DNA of 64,000 bases from Citrifermentans bemidjiense Bem (GTDB taxonomy: Bacteria > Desulfobacterota > Desulfuromonadia > Geobacterales > Geobacteraceae): NCBI RefSeq assembly GCF_000020725.1, contig NC_011146.1, forward strand, positions 186,001-250,000, read 5' to 3'. Under the pieces are notes generated by a model. It saw nothing but the letters and a program-made list of their open reading frames with translations. It made no database searches and was not told the DNA's origin. A program made the translations under genes and the position numbers. Each line of letters starts with the position of its first letter. Within the stretch, counting starts at the first letter, position 1. Below, piece after piece: positions 54,160 to 63,165 of the stretch.

Positions 54160-57003
54160 TTACTCGTGTGGAAGCATCTTCTTGAGATACTGCCCGGTGT
54201 AAGACCGCTCCACCCTGGAAACCTGCTCCGGGGTACCCACTGCTATCACCTCGCCGCCGCGATCTCCCCCCTCCGGACCCAGATCGACGATCCAGTCCGC
54301 CGTCTTGATCACATCGAGGTTGTGCTCGATGACCACGATGGTGTTCCCGGCGTCCACCAGCTTGTGCAGCACCTCCAAGAGCTTCGCTATGTCGGCGAAG
54401 TGCAGGCCGGTGGTCGGTTCATCCAGGATGTAGATGGTGCGCCCGGTGGCCCGTTTGGAAAGCTCCTTGGCGAGCTTGACGCGTTGCGCCTCCCCGCCTG
54501 ACAGTGTGGTCGCGGACTGCCCCAGCTTGATGTAACCAAGCCCAACCTCCTCCAGGGTCTGCAGCTTCGTCTTCAGGCGCGGGATATGCTCCAGGAAGAC
54601 CAGGGCCTGGGAGACCGTCATATCCAGGACTTCGGCGATGGAACGCCCCTTGAAGCGGACCTCCAGCGTCTCCCTGTTGTAGCGGGCCCCCTTGCAAACC
54701 TCGCACTGCACGTACACGTCGGGAAGAAAGTGCATTTCGATCTTGATGATGCCGTCCCCGGCGCAGGCCTCGCAGCGCCCCCCCTTCACGTTGAAGGAGT
54801 AGCGCCCGGGCTTGTAGCCGCGCATCTTCGACTCGGGGAGCTGGGCGAAGATCTCCCTGATTTCGGTGAAGAGGCCGGTGTAGGTGGCGGGGTTGGAACG
54901 CGGCGTGCGGCCGATGGGGGACTGGTCGATGTTGATCACCTTGTCCAGCACTTCCATGCCGTGGATGGCCCGGACCGCGCCGGCCTTTTCCCTGCTTTTA
55001 TAGAGCCGCTGGTTCAGGGTCTTGTAGAGGGTATCGATGATGAGCGAAGACTTTCCCGACCCCGACACCCCGGTGATGCAGGTCATTACTCCGAGCGGCA
55101 GGTCGACCGAGACGTCCTTCAGGTTGTTCTCGTTGGCCCCCTCGATGGAGAGGAACCGGCTCCCTTTCCTGCGCTTTTTGGGGATCGCTATGGTCAGCGC
55201 GCCGGAGAGGTAGCGCCCGGTGAGCGAATGGGGGTTGGCCATGATCTCGGCGGGGGTGCCTTCGGCCACCACCTCGCCGCCGTGGATCCCGGCGCCCGGT
55301 CCCATATCGATGACCCAGTCCGCCTCGGAGATGGTTTCCTCGTCGTGCTCAACCACGAGGACCGTGTTGCCGATGTCCCGCAGGTGCCTCAGGGTAGACA
55401 AGAGCCTGCCGTTGTCGCGCTGGTGCAGGCCGATGGAAGGCTCGTCCAGGATGTAGAGCACCCCGACCAGCGAGGAGCCGATCTGGGTCGCGAGCCGTAT
55501 CCTCTGCCCCTCGCCGCCGGAGAGGGTTCCCGAGGAGCGATCCAGCGACAGGTAGTCGAGGCCGACGTTGACCAGGAAGTTAAGCCGCTCCCTGATCTCC
55601 TTGAGAATCCTCCGGGCGATGTCCTCTTCCTTCTCGGTGAGCGCCAGAGAGTCGAAGAAGGAGAGCGCGTCCTGGATGGAATAGGCGGTTACCTGCTGAA
55701 TGTTTTCTCCACCCACCCTGACGAAGAGCGCCTCTTTCTTGAGCCTCGCCCCCTGGCAGGTGGGGCAGGGCATCACGTCCATGTACTTCTCAAGCTCCTC
55801 CCGCACCTGCTCGGAGTCGGTCTCGCGATGGCGCCGCTCCAGGTTGTTCAGCACCCCTTCGAACGCCTTCTTGTAGGTGTGCCGCTTGCCGGCGTCGTCC
55901 ACCCACCAGAAATCGACCAGTTCCCCCCCCGAACCGTTGAGGATCACGTCCTTCGCCTTCTTGGAGAGCTGCTTGTAAGGGGTGTGCAGGTCGAAGCCGT
56001 AGCTTTTCCCCAGGGCGGCGAGGGTCTGCTGATACCATCCCGAGAAGCGCGTCTCCCAGGGGGCGACGGCGCCTTCGGCCAGGGTGAGGTCGTGGTCCGG
56101 CACCACAAGGTTGGTGTCCAGATACATCCTGGTGCCGAGGCCGGTGCAGTCGGGGCAGGCGCCGTAGGGGTTGTTGAAGGAGAACATGCGGGGGGTCATC
56201 TCGGGATAGGAGATGCCGCACTCGATGCAGGCGGCCGACTCGGAGAAAAGGAGCGTTTCATCCTTGATGCCGCGCTCCGCGTCCGGGGAGAGGGCCACCT
56301 TGACGATTCCCTCTGCGTGCGAGAGTGCCGTCTCCAGCGAATCGGCGAGCCGCTTCTCGATCCCCGGCTTCACCACCAGGCGGTCGACGACGATGTCTAT
56401 GTCGTGCTTTTTCTTCTTGTCCAGGGTGATCTCTTCCGAGAGGTCGTGGGTCTCGCCGTCAACGACGACACGGGCGAAGCCGTCTTTCCTGAACTGGGTC
56501 AGTTCCTTTTTGTACTCCCCTTTCCTGCCGCGCACGATGGGGGAGAGGAGCGTTAGCTTCGCACCCTGCGGCAGCGCCGCTATCTGGTCCACCATCTGCG
56601 AAACCGTCTGAGAGGTTATGATCCGGCCGCAGTTGTAGCAGTGCGGCTTGCCGATCCGGGCGAAGAGCAGGCGCAGGTAGTCGTAGATTTCGGTGACGGT
56701 GCCTACCGTGGAGCGGGGGTTCTTGCTGGTCGTTTTCTGCTCTATGGAGATGGCAGGGGAAAGCCCCTCGATCGACTCCACGTCGGGTTTTTCCATCTGC
56801 TCCAGGAACTGGCGCGCGTAGGCGGAGAGCGACTCCACGTAGCGGCGCTGCCCCTCGGCGTAGATGGTGTCGAAGGCGAGGGTGGATTTTCCCGACCCCG
56901 AGATGCCGGTGATCACCACCAATTGGTCCCGGGGAATTTCCACGTCTATGCATTTGAGGTTGTGCTCGCAGGCACCTTTGATGATGATCTTGTCCGTTGC
57001 CAT
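54160..57003 (-). CDS. uvrA: Excinuclease ABC subunit A
   Basis: A 947-residue damage-recognition ATPase of nucleotide excision repair. Two ABC modules are visible: Walker [13 protein letters not shown] and [11 protein letters not shown], with [12 protein letters not shown] and [12 protein letters not shown] signatures. Two zinc fingers use C-x2-C pairs (CIECG...CPDC and CEAC...CEVC). Length and order are standard. It is the first gene of a minus-strand pair, downstream of a palindrome in its promoter region. Confidence 0.97.
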   Translation of the reverse strand: MATDKIIIKGACEHNLKCIDVEIPRDQLVVITGISGSGKSTLAFDTIYAEGQRRYVESLSAYARQFLEQMEKPDVESIEGLSPAISIEQKTTSKNPRSTVGTVTEIYDYLRLLFARIGKPHCYNCGRIITSQTVSQMVDQIAALPQGAKLTLLSPIVRGRKGEYKKELTQFRKDGFARVVVDGETHDLSEEITLDKKKKHDIDIVVDRLVVKPGIEKRLADSLETALSHAEGIVKVALSPDAERGIKDETLLFSESAACIECGISYPEMTPRMFSFNNPYGACPDCTGLGTRMYLDTNLVVPDHDLTLAEGAVAPWETRFSGWYQQTLAALGKSYGFDLHTPYKQLSKKAKDVILNGSGGELVDFWWVDDAGKRHTYKKAFEGVLNNLERRHRETDSEQVREELEKYMDVMPCPTCQGARLKKEALFVRVGGENIQQVTAYSIQDALSFFDSLALTEKEEDIARRILKEIRERLNFLVNVGLDYLSLDRSSGTLSGGEGQRIRLATQIGSSLVGVLYILDEPSIGLHQRDNGRLLSTLRHLRDIGNTVLVVEHDEETISEADWVIDMGPGAGIHGGEVVAEGTPAEIMANPHSLTGRYLSGALTIAIPKKRRKGSRFLSIEGANENNLKDVSVDLPLGVMTCITGVSGSGKSSLIIDTLYKTLNQRLYKSREKAGAVRAIHGMEVLDKVINIDQSPIGRTPRSNPATYTGLFTEIREIFAQLPESKMRGYKPGRYSFNVKGGRCEACAGDGIIKIEMHFLPDVYVQCEVCKGARYNRETLEVRFKGRSIAEVLDMTVSQALVFLEHIPRLKTKLQTLEEVGLGYIKLGQSATTLSGGEAQRVKLAKELSKRATGRTIYILDEPTTGLHFADIAKLLEVLHKLVDAGNTIVVIEHNLDVIKTADWIVDLGPEGGDRGGEVIAVGTPEQVSRVERSYTGQYLKKMLPHE

Positions 57004-57029
57004 GTTGCTCCCGTAACAGTTGTCTTAGG

Positions 57030-57049
57030 TCGTGCCCAGCGCGGCACGA
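57030..57049. promoter_or_regulatory. Palindrome in the uvrA promoter region
   Basis: TCGTGCC (57030-57036) pairs GGCACGA (57043-57049) around six bases. A CTATAT -10-like box lies just upstream on the minus strand, so the palindrome would sit near the transcription start, as an operator for an SOS-type repressor might. Confidence 0.4.
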
Positions 57050-57225
57050 TTGACAAATATAGCACAGCCCCCCTTGCTAATGCATCCGCCAATGTAATGA
57101 GACTCCGCAGACACGGGGGCTAACGTATTCGTCTTTCAGTTTTTGGGCCTTCTGCCGATAAGGGGAAAAGTTTCATCCTTCCCCGGCTGCCCCGGGGACA
57201 GCATATATTCAGCACGGAGGCGTCC

Positions 57226-57969
57226 ATGAATCGCCGTCTTATATCCCATACCGCATCTGTTTCGCTGGCAGCATGGCTGGTTGCCGTTGCTGTCCCTGTC
57301 GGCGACGCCCACGCGGCAGCGCCGACAGCCCCCGCATCCTCCGCGGCCCCCGCAGCTCCGGCAAAGGCTGGTGTCGCTCCCGCTACGACCGGTGCCGCGC
57401 CCAAAGATGCCGCCAGTGCTGACGCCCGCGCGCTCAATGAGGCCAAGGCGAAGCTGGCGGCGCTGGCCAAGGAGGGGGCTAGCGAAGGTCCCTCGGCTGC
57501 CGCTGAGAAAAAGGCTCAGGTGAAGAAAAAGGCGCCGGCTAAAAAGAAGAAAAAGGGAGCGGCCAAGGCGGGCTCGAAAGCTAAAGGGAAGGCAAAGAAA
57601 GGGGCTAAGTCAGGAGAGGTAAAGGTGAAGGTCCTGAACCGGCACATGACGCAGGCCGAGCTGCAGGGAATCCTATCCACAACGCGCGACTTCTCCGGCA
57701 CCGACCTGAGCGGGGTGAACCTGGTCGGCTACGACCTGACCGGGGCCAATTTAAGCAGGGCCAACCTCCATGGCGCCAATCTGGAGCGGGCCAAGCTTGA
57801 TGAGACGGACTTGGAACTGGCTGACCTGACCGGCGCCAATCTGCGCGGCGCCTCCCTGAGCCAGGCACGCCTGCGGGGAACGAGGCTCGCGGGGGCGAAG
57901 CTTGAGGGGGCGCTTTGGACCGACAAGACGGTCTGCCGGAAAGGTTCGCTCGGAAGCTGCATCGAGTAG
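57226..57969 (+). CDS. Exported Lys-rich pentapeptide-repeat protein
   Basis: A 247-residue protein. Residues 1-30 are a signal peptide (DAHA cleavage), then an Ala/Pro stretch, then a Lys/Ala-rich histone-H1-like region (about 95-135, KKKAPAKKKKKGAAKAGSKA in part). Residues about 155-235 are pentapeptide repeats of the A(D/N)LxG type (DLSGVNLVGYDLTGANLSR in part), which fold into a four-sided beta helix. A GGAGG site precedes the ATG. It resembles the exported Lys/Ala-rich protein at 1036 in composition. Function unknown. Confidence 0.8.
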   Translation: MNRRLISHTASVSLAAWLVAVAVPVGDAHAAAPTAPASSAAPAAPAKAGVAPATTGAAPKDAASADARALNEAKAKLAALAKEGASEGPSAAAEKKAQVKKKAPAKKKKKGAAKAGSKAKGKAKKGAKSGEVKVKVLNRHMTQAELQGILSTTRDFSGTDLSGVNLVGYDLTGANLSRANLHGANLERAKLDETDLELADLTGANLRGASLSQARLRGTRLAGAKLEGALWTDKTVCRKGSLGSCIE

Positions 57970-57998
57970 CGCCGGGACCATTAGTCCCCGCAAAATAA

Positions 57999-58035
57999 AA
58001 AAAGCCCCCGGAGCTCTAAGCTCCGGGGGCTTTTT
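57999..58035. terminator. Bidirectional terminator with 17-bp stem
   Basis: AAAAAGCCCCCGGAGCT pairs perfectly with AGCTCCGGGGGCTTTTT around CTA, between two convergent genes. Confidence 0.9.
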
Positions 58036-58052
58036 CACGTTTAAAGCTTCCT

Positions 58053-58253
58053 TTAAACCCTGGTCACATTGGCGGCCTGCAGGCCTTTGGGACCCTGCTG
58101 GACGTCGAAGGTGACGGAATCGCCCTCTGCCAAGGATTTGAACCCGTCGCCCTGGATCGCGGAAAAATGCACGAAGACATCTTCGCCGTTCTCCTGCTCG
58201 ATGAAACCAAACCCCTTGCTGTCATTGAACCATTTCACTACGCCTTTAGCCAT
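58053..58253 (-). CDS. Cold-shock-family RNA chaperone
   Basis: A 66-residue single cold-shock domain. RNP1 is KGFGFI and RNP2 is VFVHF; the start [17 protein letters not shown] is standard for CspA-type proteins. It binds single-stranded nucleic acid. ATG 58253 is chosen because AGGAG sits eight bases upstream; the GTG at 58259 would be too close. It has its own terminator. Its leader is short, so cold induction by a long 5' leader is not evident here. Confidence 0.95.
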   Translation of the reverse strand: MAKGVVKWFNDSKGFGFIEQENGEDVFVHFSAIQGDGFKSLAEGDSVTFDVQQGPKGLQAANVTRV

Positions 58254-58358
58254 TACCACATCTCCTGTTGCTGCTCTACGGTTGATCTGCCGGGACCGGC
58301 CCCGGCACAGGTGAAGATTTTATGCAGCGCTTTTACCGGTGTCAAGCGCTCTTGAGTA

Positions 58359-61300
58359 TTATTTGTTCTCGAAATCCATTTCCGCCATCCGCTTGTAGAG
58401 ATCGAAGCGGCGGGCGGTGAGCTCGGAGGAGCGTGCCATGAGGGTGGCAGCAGCCTCAGGGTTGCTCTTTTTCAGCACGCGGTAGCGGTTCTCGCCGTAG
58501 GCGTACTCTTCGAGGGAGATGCTCGGAGCCTTGCTGTCGAGCTGGAGCGGGTTCTTGCCCTGCTCGGCGAGGTCCGGGTTGTAGCGGACCAGCGGCCAGT
58601 GGCCGGAGGCTACCGCACGCTTCTGGGTCTCGACCGCGGTTGCCATGTCGATGCCGTGGGCGATGCAGTGGCTGTAGGCAAGGATGAGGGACGGTCCGTT
58701 GTAGGCTTCCGCCTCGATGAACGCCTTGACCACCTGGGCCGGGTTGGAGAGGGAGACCTTGGCGACGTAGACGTTGCCGTAGGCCATGGCGATCATGGCG
58801 AGGTCCTTCTTCGCCTGCGGCTTCCCGCCCGCAGCGAACTGCGCCACGGCGCCCATCGGGGTGGACTTGGAGGCCTGGCCGCCGGTGTTGGAGTAGACCT
58901 CGGTGTCGAGGACCAGGAGGTTCACGTTCTTGCCGGAGGCGATGACGTGGTCCAGGCCGCCGTAGCCGATGTCATAGGCCCAGCCGTCGCCCCCCACGAT
59001 CCAGACCGACTTCTTCACCAGGTAGTCGGCGATGGAGAGGAGCTTCTTGGCTGCTGCGTCCTTGGAGCCTGCCAGGAGATCCTTCAGCTTGGCGACGCGT
59101 GCGCGCTGCGCCTCGACGCCGGCCTGGGTCTGCTGGTCGGCCCCCTTGATCTCGGCTACCAGTTCTGCCGGGAGCGAGACCACGTCCAGGAGCTCGGTTG
59201 CGGCCTGGTTGAACTTGTCGACGGCAAGCCTCATGCCGAAGCCGAACTCGGCGTTGTCCTCGAAGAGGGAGTTGGACCAGGCCGGGCCGCGGCCGTCGGC
59301 GTTCTTCGCCCACGGGGTGGTGGGGAGGTTGCCGCCGTAGATGGAGGTGCAGCCGGTGGCGTTGGCGATCATGGCGCGGTCGCCGAAGAGCTGCGACATG
59401 AGCTTCAGGTAAGGGGTCTCGCCGCAACCCGCGCAGGCGCCGGAGTACTCGAAGAGCGGCCGTGCCAGCTGGCTCCCTTTCAGGGTCTCCAGCTTCACCA
59501 GTTTGGGATCGGTCTCGGGCATCGCCAGGAAGAAGTCGTAGTTGGCGGCTTCCGAGGTCCGAAGCGGCGCCTGGAACTGCATGTTGATCGCCTTCTTGTT
59601 GGCGTCTTCCTTGGACTTCGCGGGGCAGTTGGCCACGCAGGCCGCGCAGCCGGTGCAGTCTTCGGGAGCTACCTGCACGGTGCACTTCATCCCTTTGAAC
59701 TCGTTGCCGCGCGCGTCGGCCGACTTGAAGGTTGCCGGGGCGCCGGAGAGCTTGTCGGCGTCGTAGACCTTCATCCTGATGGAGGCGTGCGGGCAGACGA
59801 AGGAGCAGATGCCGCACTGGATGCAGAGCTGCTCGTCCCATACCGGGATGTCGACCGCGATGTTGCGCTTCTCGTACTGGGAGGTGCCGGTCGGGAAGGT
59901 GCCGTCGGCCGGTATCATGGAGACCGGAACCTCGTCGCCGTAGCCGGCGATGAGCTGCGCGGTGACTTCCTGGACGAACTTCGGTGCATGGGCGCCGACG
60001 ACCGGGGGCTTCCTGAGGGCGCTGCTCGCCTTGGCCGGGACTGCTACCTCGAAGATGTTCTCGAGGGCCGCGTCGACCGCCTTGTTGTTCATGTCGACGA
60101 CCTTGTCGCCGGACTTGCCGTAGCTCTTCTTGATGGCGTCCTTGATGGCTGCGAGCGCGGTGTCAAGCGGCATGATATTGGAGATCTTGAAGAAGGCGGT
60201 CTGCATGATCACGTTGATCCTGGCGCCCAGACCGAGTTTCTCGCCGAGCGCGATGGCGTTGATCACGTAGAACTTGAGCTTCTTGTCGATGATCTGCTGC
60301 TGAACTTCGACCGGCATGGAGTCCCAGACCTGCTCCTTGTCGAACGGAGAGCAAAGGAGGAAGGTGCCGCCCTGCTTGGCGTTGGTCAGCATGTCGTACT
60401 TCTCGAGGAAGGAGAAGTTGTGGCAGGCGATGAAGTCGGCCTGGTCGATCAGGTACGGCGAGCGGATGGCCCCCTTGCCGAAACGAAGATGCGAGGTGGT
60501 GACGGATCCAGCCTTCTTGGAGTCGTAGACGAAGTAGGCCTGGACGTTGTTGTCGGTCTTCTCGCCGATGATCTTGATGGAGTTCTTGTTGGCGCCGACG
60601 GTGCCGTCGGAGCCCAGGCCGTAGAACATCGCCGCATAGGTCCCGGCGGAGGGGTTCACGAAGCTCTTGTCGAAGTCGAGCGAGGAGTTGGTGACGTCCT
60701 CTTTGATGCCGACGACGAAGTGGTTCTTCGGCTTGTCCGCTTTCAGGTTGTCGAAGACCCCTTTGGCCATGCCCGGGGTGAACTCCTTGGAGCCCAGGCC
60801 GAAGCGGCCGCCGACGATGATCGGGTAGTTCTTGAAGGAGGTCTTCCCATCGGCCATGGCCTCGCCGATGGCGGTTCTCACGTCCAGGTAGAGCGGCTCG
60901 CCGAGGGAACCCGGCTCCTTGGTGCGGTCGAGGACGGCGATCTTCTTGACGGAGGCAGGCAGGCAGGCTGCCAAGGCGTCTACCGGGAAGGGCCTGAACA
61001 GGCGGATTTTGACCAGGCCTATCTTCTCACCCTTGGCCGCCAGGGTCTCGATGGTCTCCTGGACGGTGTCGGCGGCGCTACCCATGACGATGACGACGCG
61101 GTCGGCGTCGGGGGCGCCGACGTATTCGGCGACCGAGTACTTGCGGCCGGTGATCCCGGCGAACTTCTCCATCTCCTCCTGCACGATCTTGAGGGCTGCG
61201 GGGTAGTAGGCGTTGACGGTCTCGCGACCCTGGAAGTAGACGTCGGGGTTCTGCGCGGTGCCGCGCATCACGGGGCGATCCGGGGTGAGGGCGCGCAGGC

Positions 61301-61910
61301 GGTGCGCCTGCACCAGGTCGTCATTGATCATGGCGCGCATGTCGTCGAAGGTCAGTTCCTCGACCTTCTGCACCTCGTGCGAGGTCCTGAAGCCGTCGAA
61401 GTAGTGCATGAACGGGACGCGGGCGCGCAGCGTGGCAGCCTGGGAGATCAGCGCGAAGTCCATGACCTCCTGCACGTTGTTGGAGCAGAGCATCCCCCAG
61501 CCGGTTGCGCGGGCGGCCATGACGTCGGAGTGGTCGCCGAAGATGTTGAGCGCGGCCGCCGAGATGGCGCGGGCGGAGATGTGGAACACGGTGGAGGTGA
61601 GTTCGCCGGCGATCTTGAACATGTTCGGGATCATCAGCAACAAGCCCTGGCTGGCGGTGAAGGTCGTGGTCAAGGCGCCTGCCTGGAGTGCGCCGTGGAC
61701 CGCGCCGGAAGCGCCCCCCTCGGACTGGAGTTCGGACACGGAGGGAACCGTTCCCCAGATGTTCTTCTCGCCCTTGGCGCTTTTCTCGTCGGAGATCTCT
61801 CCCATCACGGAAGAAGGGGTGATCGGGTAGATTGCGATCACCTCGTTGGTGGCGTGGGCCACGTGCGCTGCTGCAGTGTTGCCGTCAATCGTTACCATTC
61901 TGCGGGACAT
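58359..61910 (-). CDS. nifJ: Pyruvate:ferredoxin (flavodoxin) oxidoreductase
   Basis: An 1183-residue enzyme that converts pyruvate and CoA to acetyl-CoA, CO2 and reduced ferredoxin, central to anaerobic carbon flow. All usual domains are in one chain: pyrimidine-binding (AAHVAHATNEVIAIYPITPSS in part), gamma, two-4Fe-4S ferredoxin insert (CIQCGICSFVCP and CTGCAACVANCP), and a C-terminal thiamine-diphosphate domain (GDGWAYDIGYGGLDHV). ATG 61910 (MSRRMVTIDG) has AGGAGG upstream; the longer frame to 62117 overlaps recR. It follows recR by 154 bp. Confidence 0.96.
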   Translation of the reverse strand: MSRRMVTIDGNTAAAHVAHATNEVIAIYPITPSSVMGEISDEKSAKGEKNIWGTVPSVSELQSEGGASGAVHGALQAGALTTTFTASQGLLLMIPNMFKIAGELTSTVFHISARAISAAALNIFGDHSDVMAARATGWGMLCSNNVQEVMDFALISQAATLRARVPFMHYFDGFRTSHEVQKVEELTFDDMRAMINDDLVQAHRLRALTPDRPVMRGTAQNPDVYFQGRETVNAYYPAALKIVQEEMEKFAGITGRKYSVAEYVGAPDADRVVIVMGSAADTVQETIETLAAKGEKIGLVKIRLFRPFPVDALAACLPASVKKIAVLDRTKEPGSLGEPLYLDVRTAIGEAMADGKTSFKNYPIIVGGRFGLGSKEFTPGMAKGVFDNLKADKPKNHFVVGIKEDVTNSSLDFDKSFVNPSAGTYAAMFYGLGSDGTVGANKNSIKIIGEKTDNNVQAYFVYDSKKAGSVTTSHLRFGKGAIRSPYLIDQADFIACHNFSFLEKYDMLTNAKQGGTFLLCSPFDKEQVWDSMPVEVQQQIIDKKLKFYVINAIALGEKLGLGARINVIMQTAFFKISNIMPLDTALAAIKDAIKKSYGKSGDKVVDMNNKAVDAALENIFEVAVPAKASSALRKPPVVGAHAPKFVQEVTAQLIAGYGDEVPVSMIPADGTFPTGTSQYEKRNIAVDIPVWDEQLCIQCGICSFVCPHASIRMKVYDADKLSGAPATFKSADARGNEFKGMKCTVQVAPEDCTGCAACVANCPAKSKEDANKKAINMQFQAPLRTSEAANYDFFLAMPETDPKLVKLETLKGSQLARPLFEYSGACAGCGETPYLKLMSQLFGDRAMIANATGCTSIYGGNLPTTPWAKNADGRGPAWSNSLFEDNAEFGFGMRLAVDKFNQAATELLDVVSLPAELVAEIKGADQQTQAGVEAQRARVAKLKDLLAGSKDAAAKKLLSIADYLVKKSVWIVGGDGWAYDIGYGGLDHVIASGKNVNLLVLDTEVYSNTGGQASKSTPMGAVAQFAAGGKPQAKKDLAMIAMAYGNVYVAKVSLSNPAQVVKAFIEAEAYNGPSLILAYSHCIAHGIDMATAVETQKRAVASGHWPLVRYNPDLAEQGKNPLQLDSKAPSISLEEYAYGENRYRVLKKSNPEAAATLMARSSELTARRFDLYKRMAEMDFENK

Positions 61911-62064
61911 TGATTTCCTCCTGTAGGTGAAGATTACTGGACCTTGAAAAAACGCTTTCGGAACATTGAAACCGTGACTGAAGACCTGTTGCGGTGTGGC
62001 AGCGGACAGCGATCCGCCCCGCGACAAACGTTGTTTTCCGGTGGCTCTTCCTTCCCGGTCGCCG

Positions 62065-62658
62065 CTACAACTCGGAACGCCCCTCGACTGCCCGCTGCAC
62101 CGTCGCGGCATCGACATATTCCAGGTCGCTGCCGACAGGTATGCCGTGTGCCAGCCTGGTGACCTTTATAGACAGCGGTTTTATCAGTCTGGTCAGGTAG
62201 AGCGCGGTGGCTTCACCCTCGACGGTGAAATTGGTGGCGATCAGCACCTCGCGCACCTCCCCCCCCTGAAGCCGCTGCATCAACTCGGCGATCCTCAGGT
62301 CCTTGGGCGTAACACCGTTTAAAGGTGAAAGTGCACCCTGCAGCACGTGGTAGCGGCCGCTAAAAGCGCGGCTTCTTTCCAGTGCCAGAAGGTCCTGCGG
62401 CTCTTCGACCACGCAGATGGTGCCGCTATCGCGCTCGCCGGAACAGATCCAGCACGGATCGTCCTCGGTGATGGCAAAACAGACCGAGCACAGATGCACC
62501 CTTTCTCCCACCTGCAGGAGGCTTTGCGCTAAGGCTTCGATATTGCTCGGATGTTTCAGCAAATGAAAGGCCAGTCTCTGCGCGCTCTTCTCGCCCACCC
62601 CGGGCAATTTCTTCAGCTCCCCCACCAGCCTGGTCAGCGAGCCCGAAAAATGTAGCAT
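62065..62658 (-). CDS. recR: Recombination protein RecR
   Basis: A 197-residue recombination mediator. A helix-hairpin-helix (LPGVGEKSAQRLA) is followed by a zinc finger (C57, C60, C69, C72) and a Toprim domain (ICVVEEP... GSDLEYVDAATV). It works with RecF/RecO to load RecA. It lies downstream of dnaX-ybaB on the same strand, the usual order. The start ATG is at 62658; a weak GTGGGA site precedes it. Confidence 0.96.
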   Translation of the reverse strand: MLHFSGSLTRLVGELKKLPGVGEKSAQRLAFHLLKHPSNIEALAQSLLQVGERVHLCSVCFAITEDDPCWICSGERDSGTICVVEEPQDLLALERSRAFSGRYHVLQGALSPLNGVTPKDLRIAELMQRLQGGEVREVLIATNFTVEGEATALYLTRLIKPLSIKVTRLAHGIPVGSDLEYVDAATVQRAVEGRSEL

Positions 62659-62736
62659 ATTCCCACCACGGATAAAACAAGTTTTTACTGGTTAATTTTA
62701 CGAAAAAAAATTTCAGTCAAGAAATCTATAATTAAA

Positions 62737-62762
62737 GGGTGCATGCCTTGCGGCGTGCACCC
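62737..62762 (-). terminator. Hairpin between ybaB and recR
   Basis: GGGTGCATGCC (62737-62747) pairs GGCGTGCACCC (62752-62762) around TTGC, with one T-G wobble. The minus-strand T-tail is short (TTTAATT), so it may be a weak terminator or attenuator. Confidence 0.55.
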
Positions 62763-62801
62763 TCATCCTTTATACCTATCCCGCTGTCAGCTGGCCGGAC
62801 C

Positions 62802-63116
62802 TTAGAAAAGGCCCGGGATGCTGAGCCCGCCGGTGATCTTGCTCATCTCCTCGCTCATCTCGGTGTGCACCTTCTTCAGGGCCTCGTTGACAGCGGTCAG
62901 CACCAAGTCCTGAAGCATTTCGACATCTTCAGGATCGACGGCTTCCTTCTTGATCACCAGGGAGAGTACCTGGTTCTTGCCGTTCACCACGACGGTGACC
63001 GCACCCCCGCCGGTGGCTACCTCGGCGGTCTTGGCCGCGGCTTCTTCCTGCAGCTTCCCCATCTTCTGCTGCATCATCTGAGCCTGTTTCATGATCTGCG
63101 CTAAACCTTTCGACAT
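62802..63116 (-). CDS. ybaB: YbaB/EbfC nucleoid-associated protein
   Basis: A 104-residue dimeric DNA-binding protein. GLAQIMKQAQMMQQKMGKLQEE in part, then a short beta-strand core (GGGAVTVVVNGKNQVLSLVI in part) and KITGGLSIPGLF at the end, typical of EbfC. It binds DNA non-specifically. AGGAGGATAAG lies before the ATG. It sits between dnaX and recR. Confidence 0.95.
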   Translation of the reverse strand: MSKGLAQIMKQAQMMQQKMGKLQEEAAAKTAEVATGGGAVTVVVNGKNQVLSLVIKKEAVDPEDVEMLQDLVLTAVNEALKKVHTEMSEEMSKITGGLSIPGLF

Positions 63117-63165
63117 CTTATCCTCCGATTTCCTTTTATTGATCTAAGCGTACCGCGGAACATCG

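Noticed and set aside
54586-56556. Long plus-strand frame opposite uvrA
   Set aside because: Antisense shadow of a complete uvrA gene with no motif of its own.
58599-61913. Very long open frame opposite the pyruvate:ferredoxin oxidoreductase gene
   Set aside because: GC-rich third positions in nifJ keep the opposite strand open. The translation has no motif and no ribosome-binding site, while nifJ has full family motifs.
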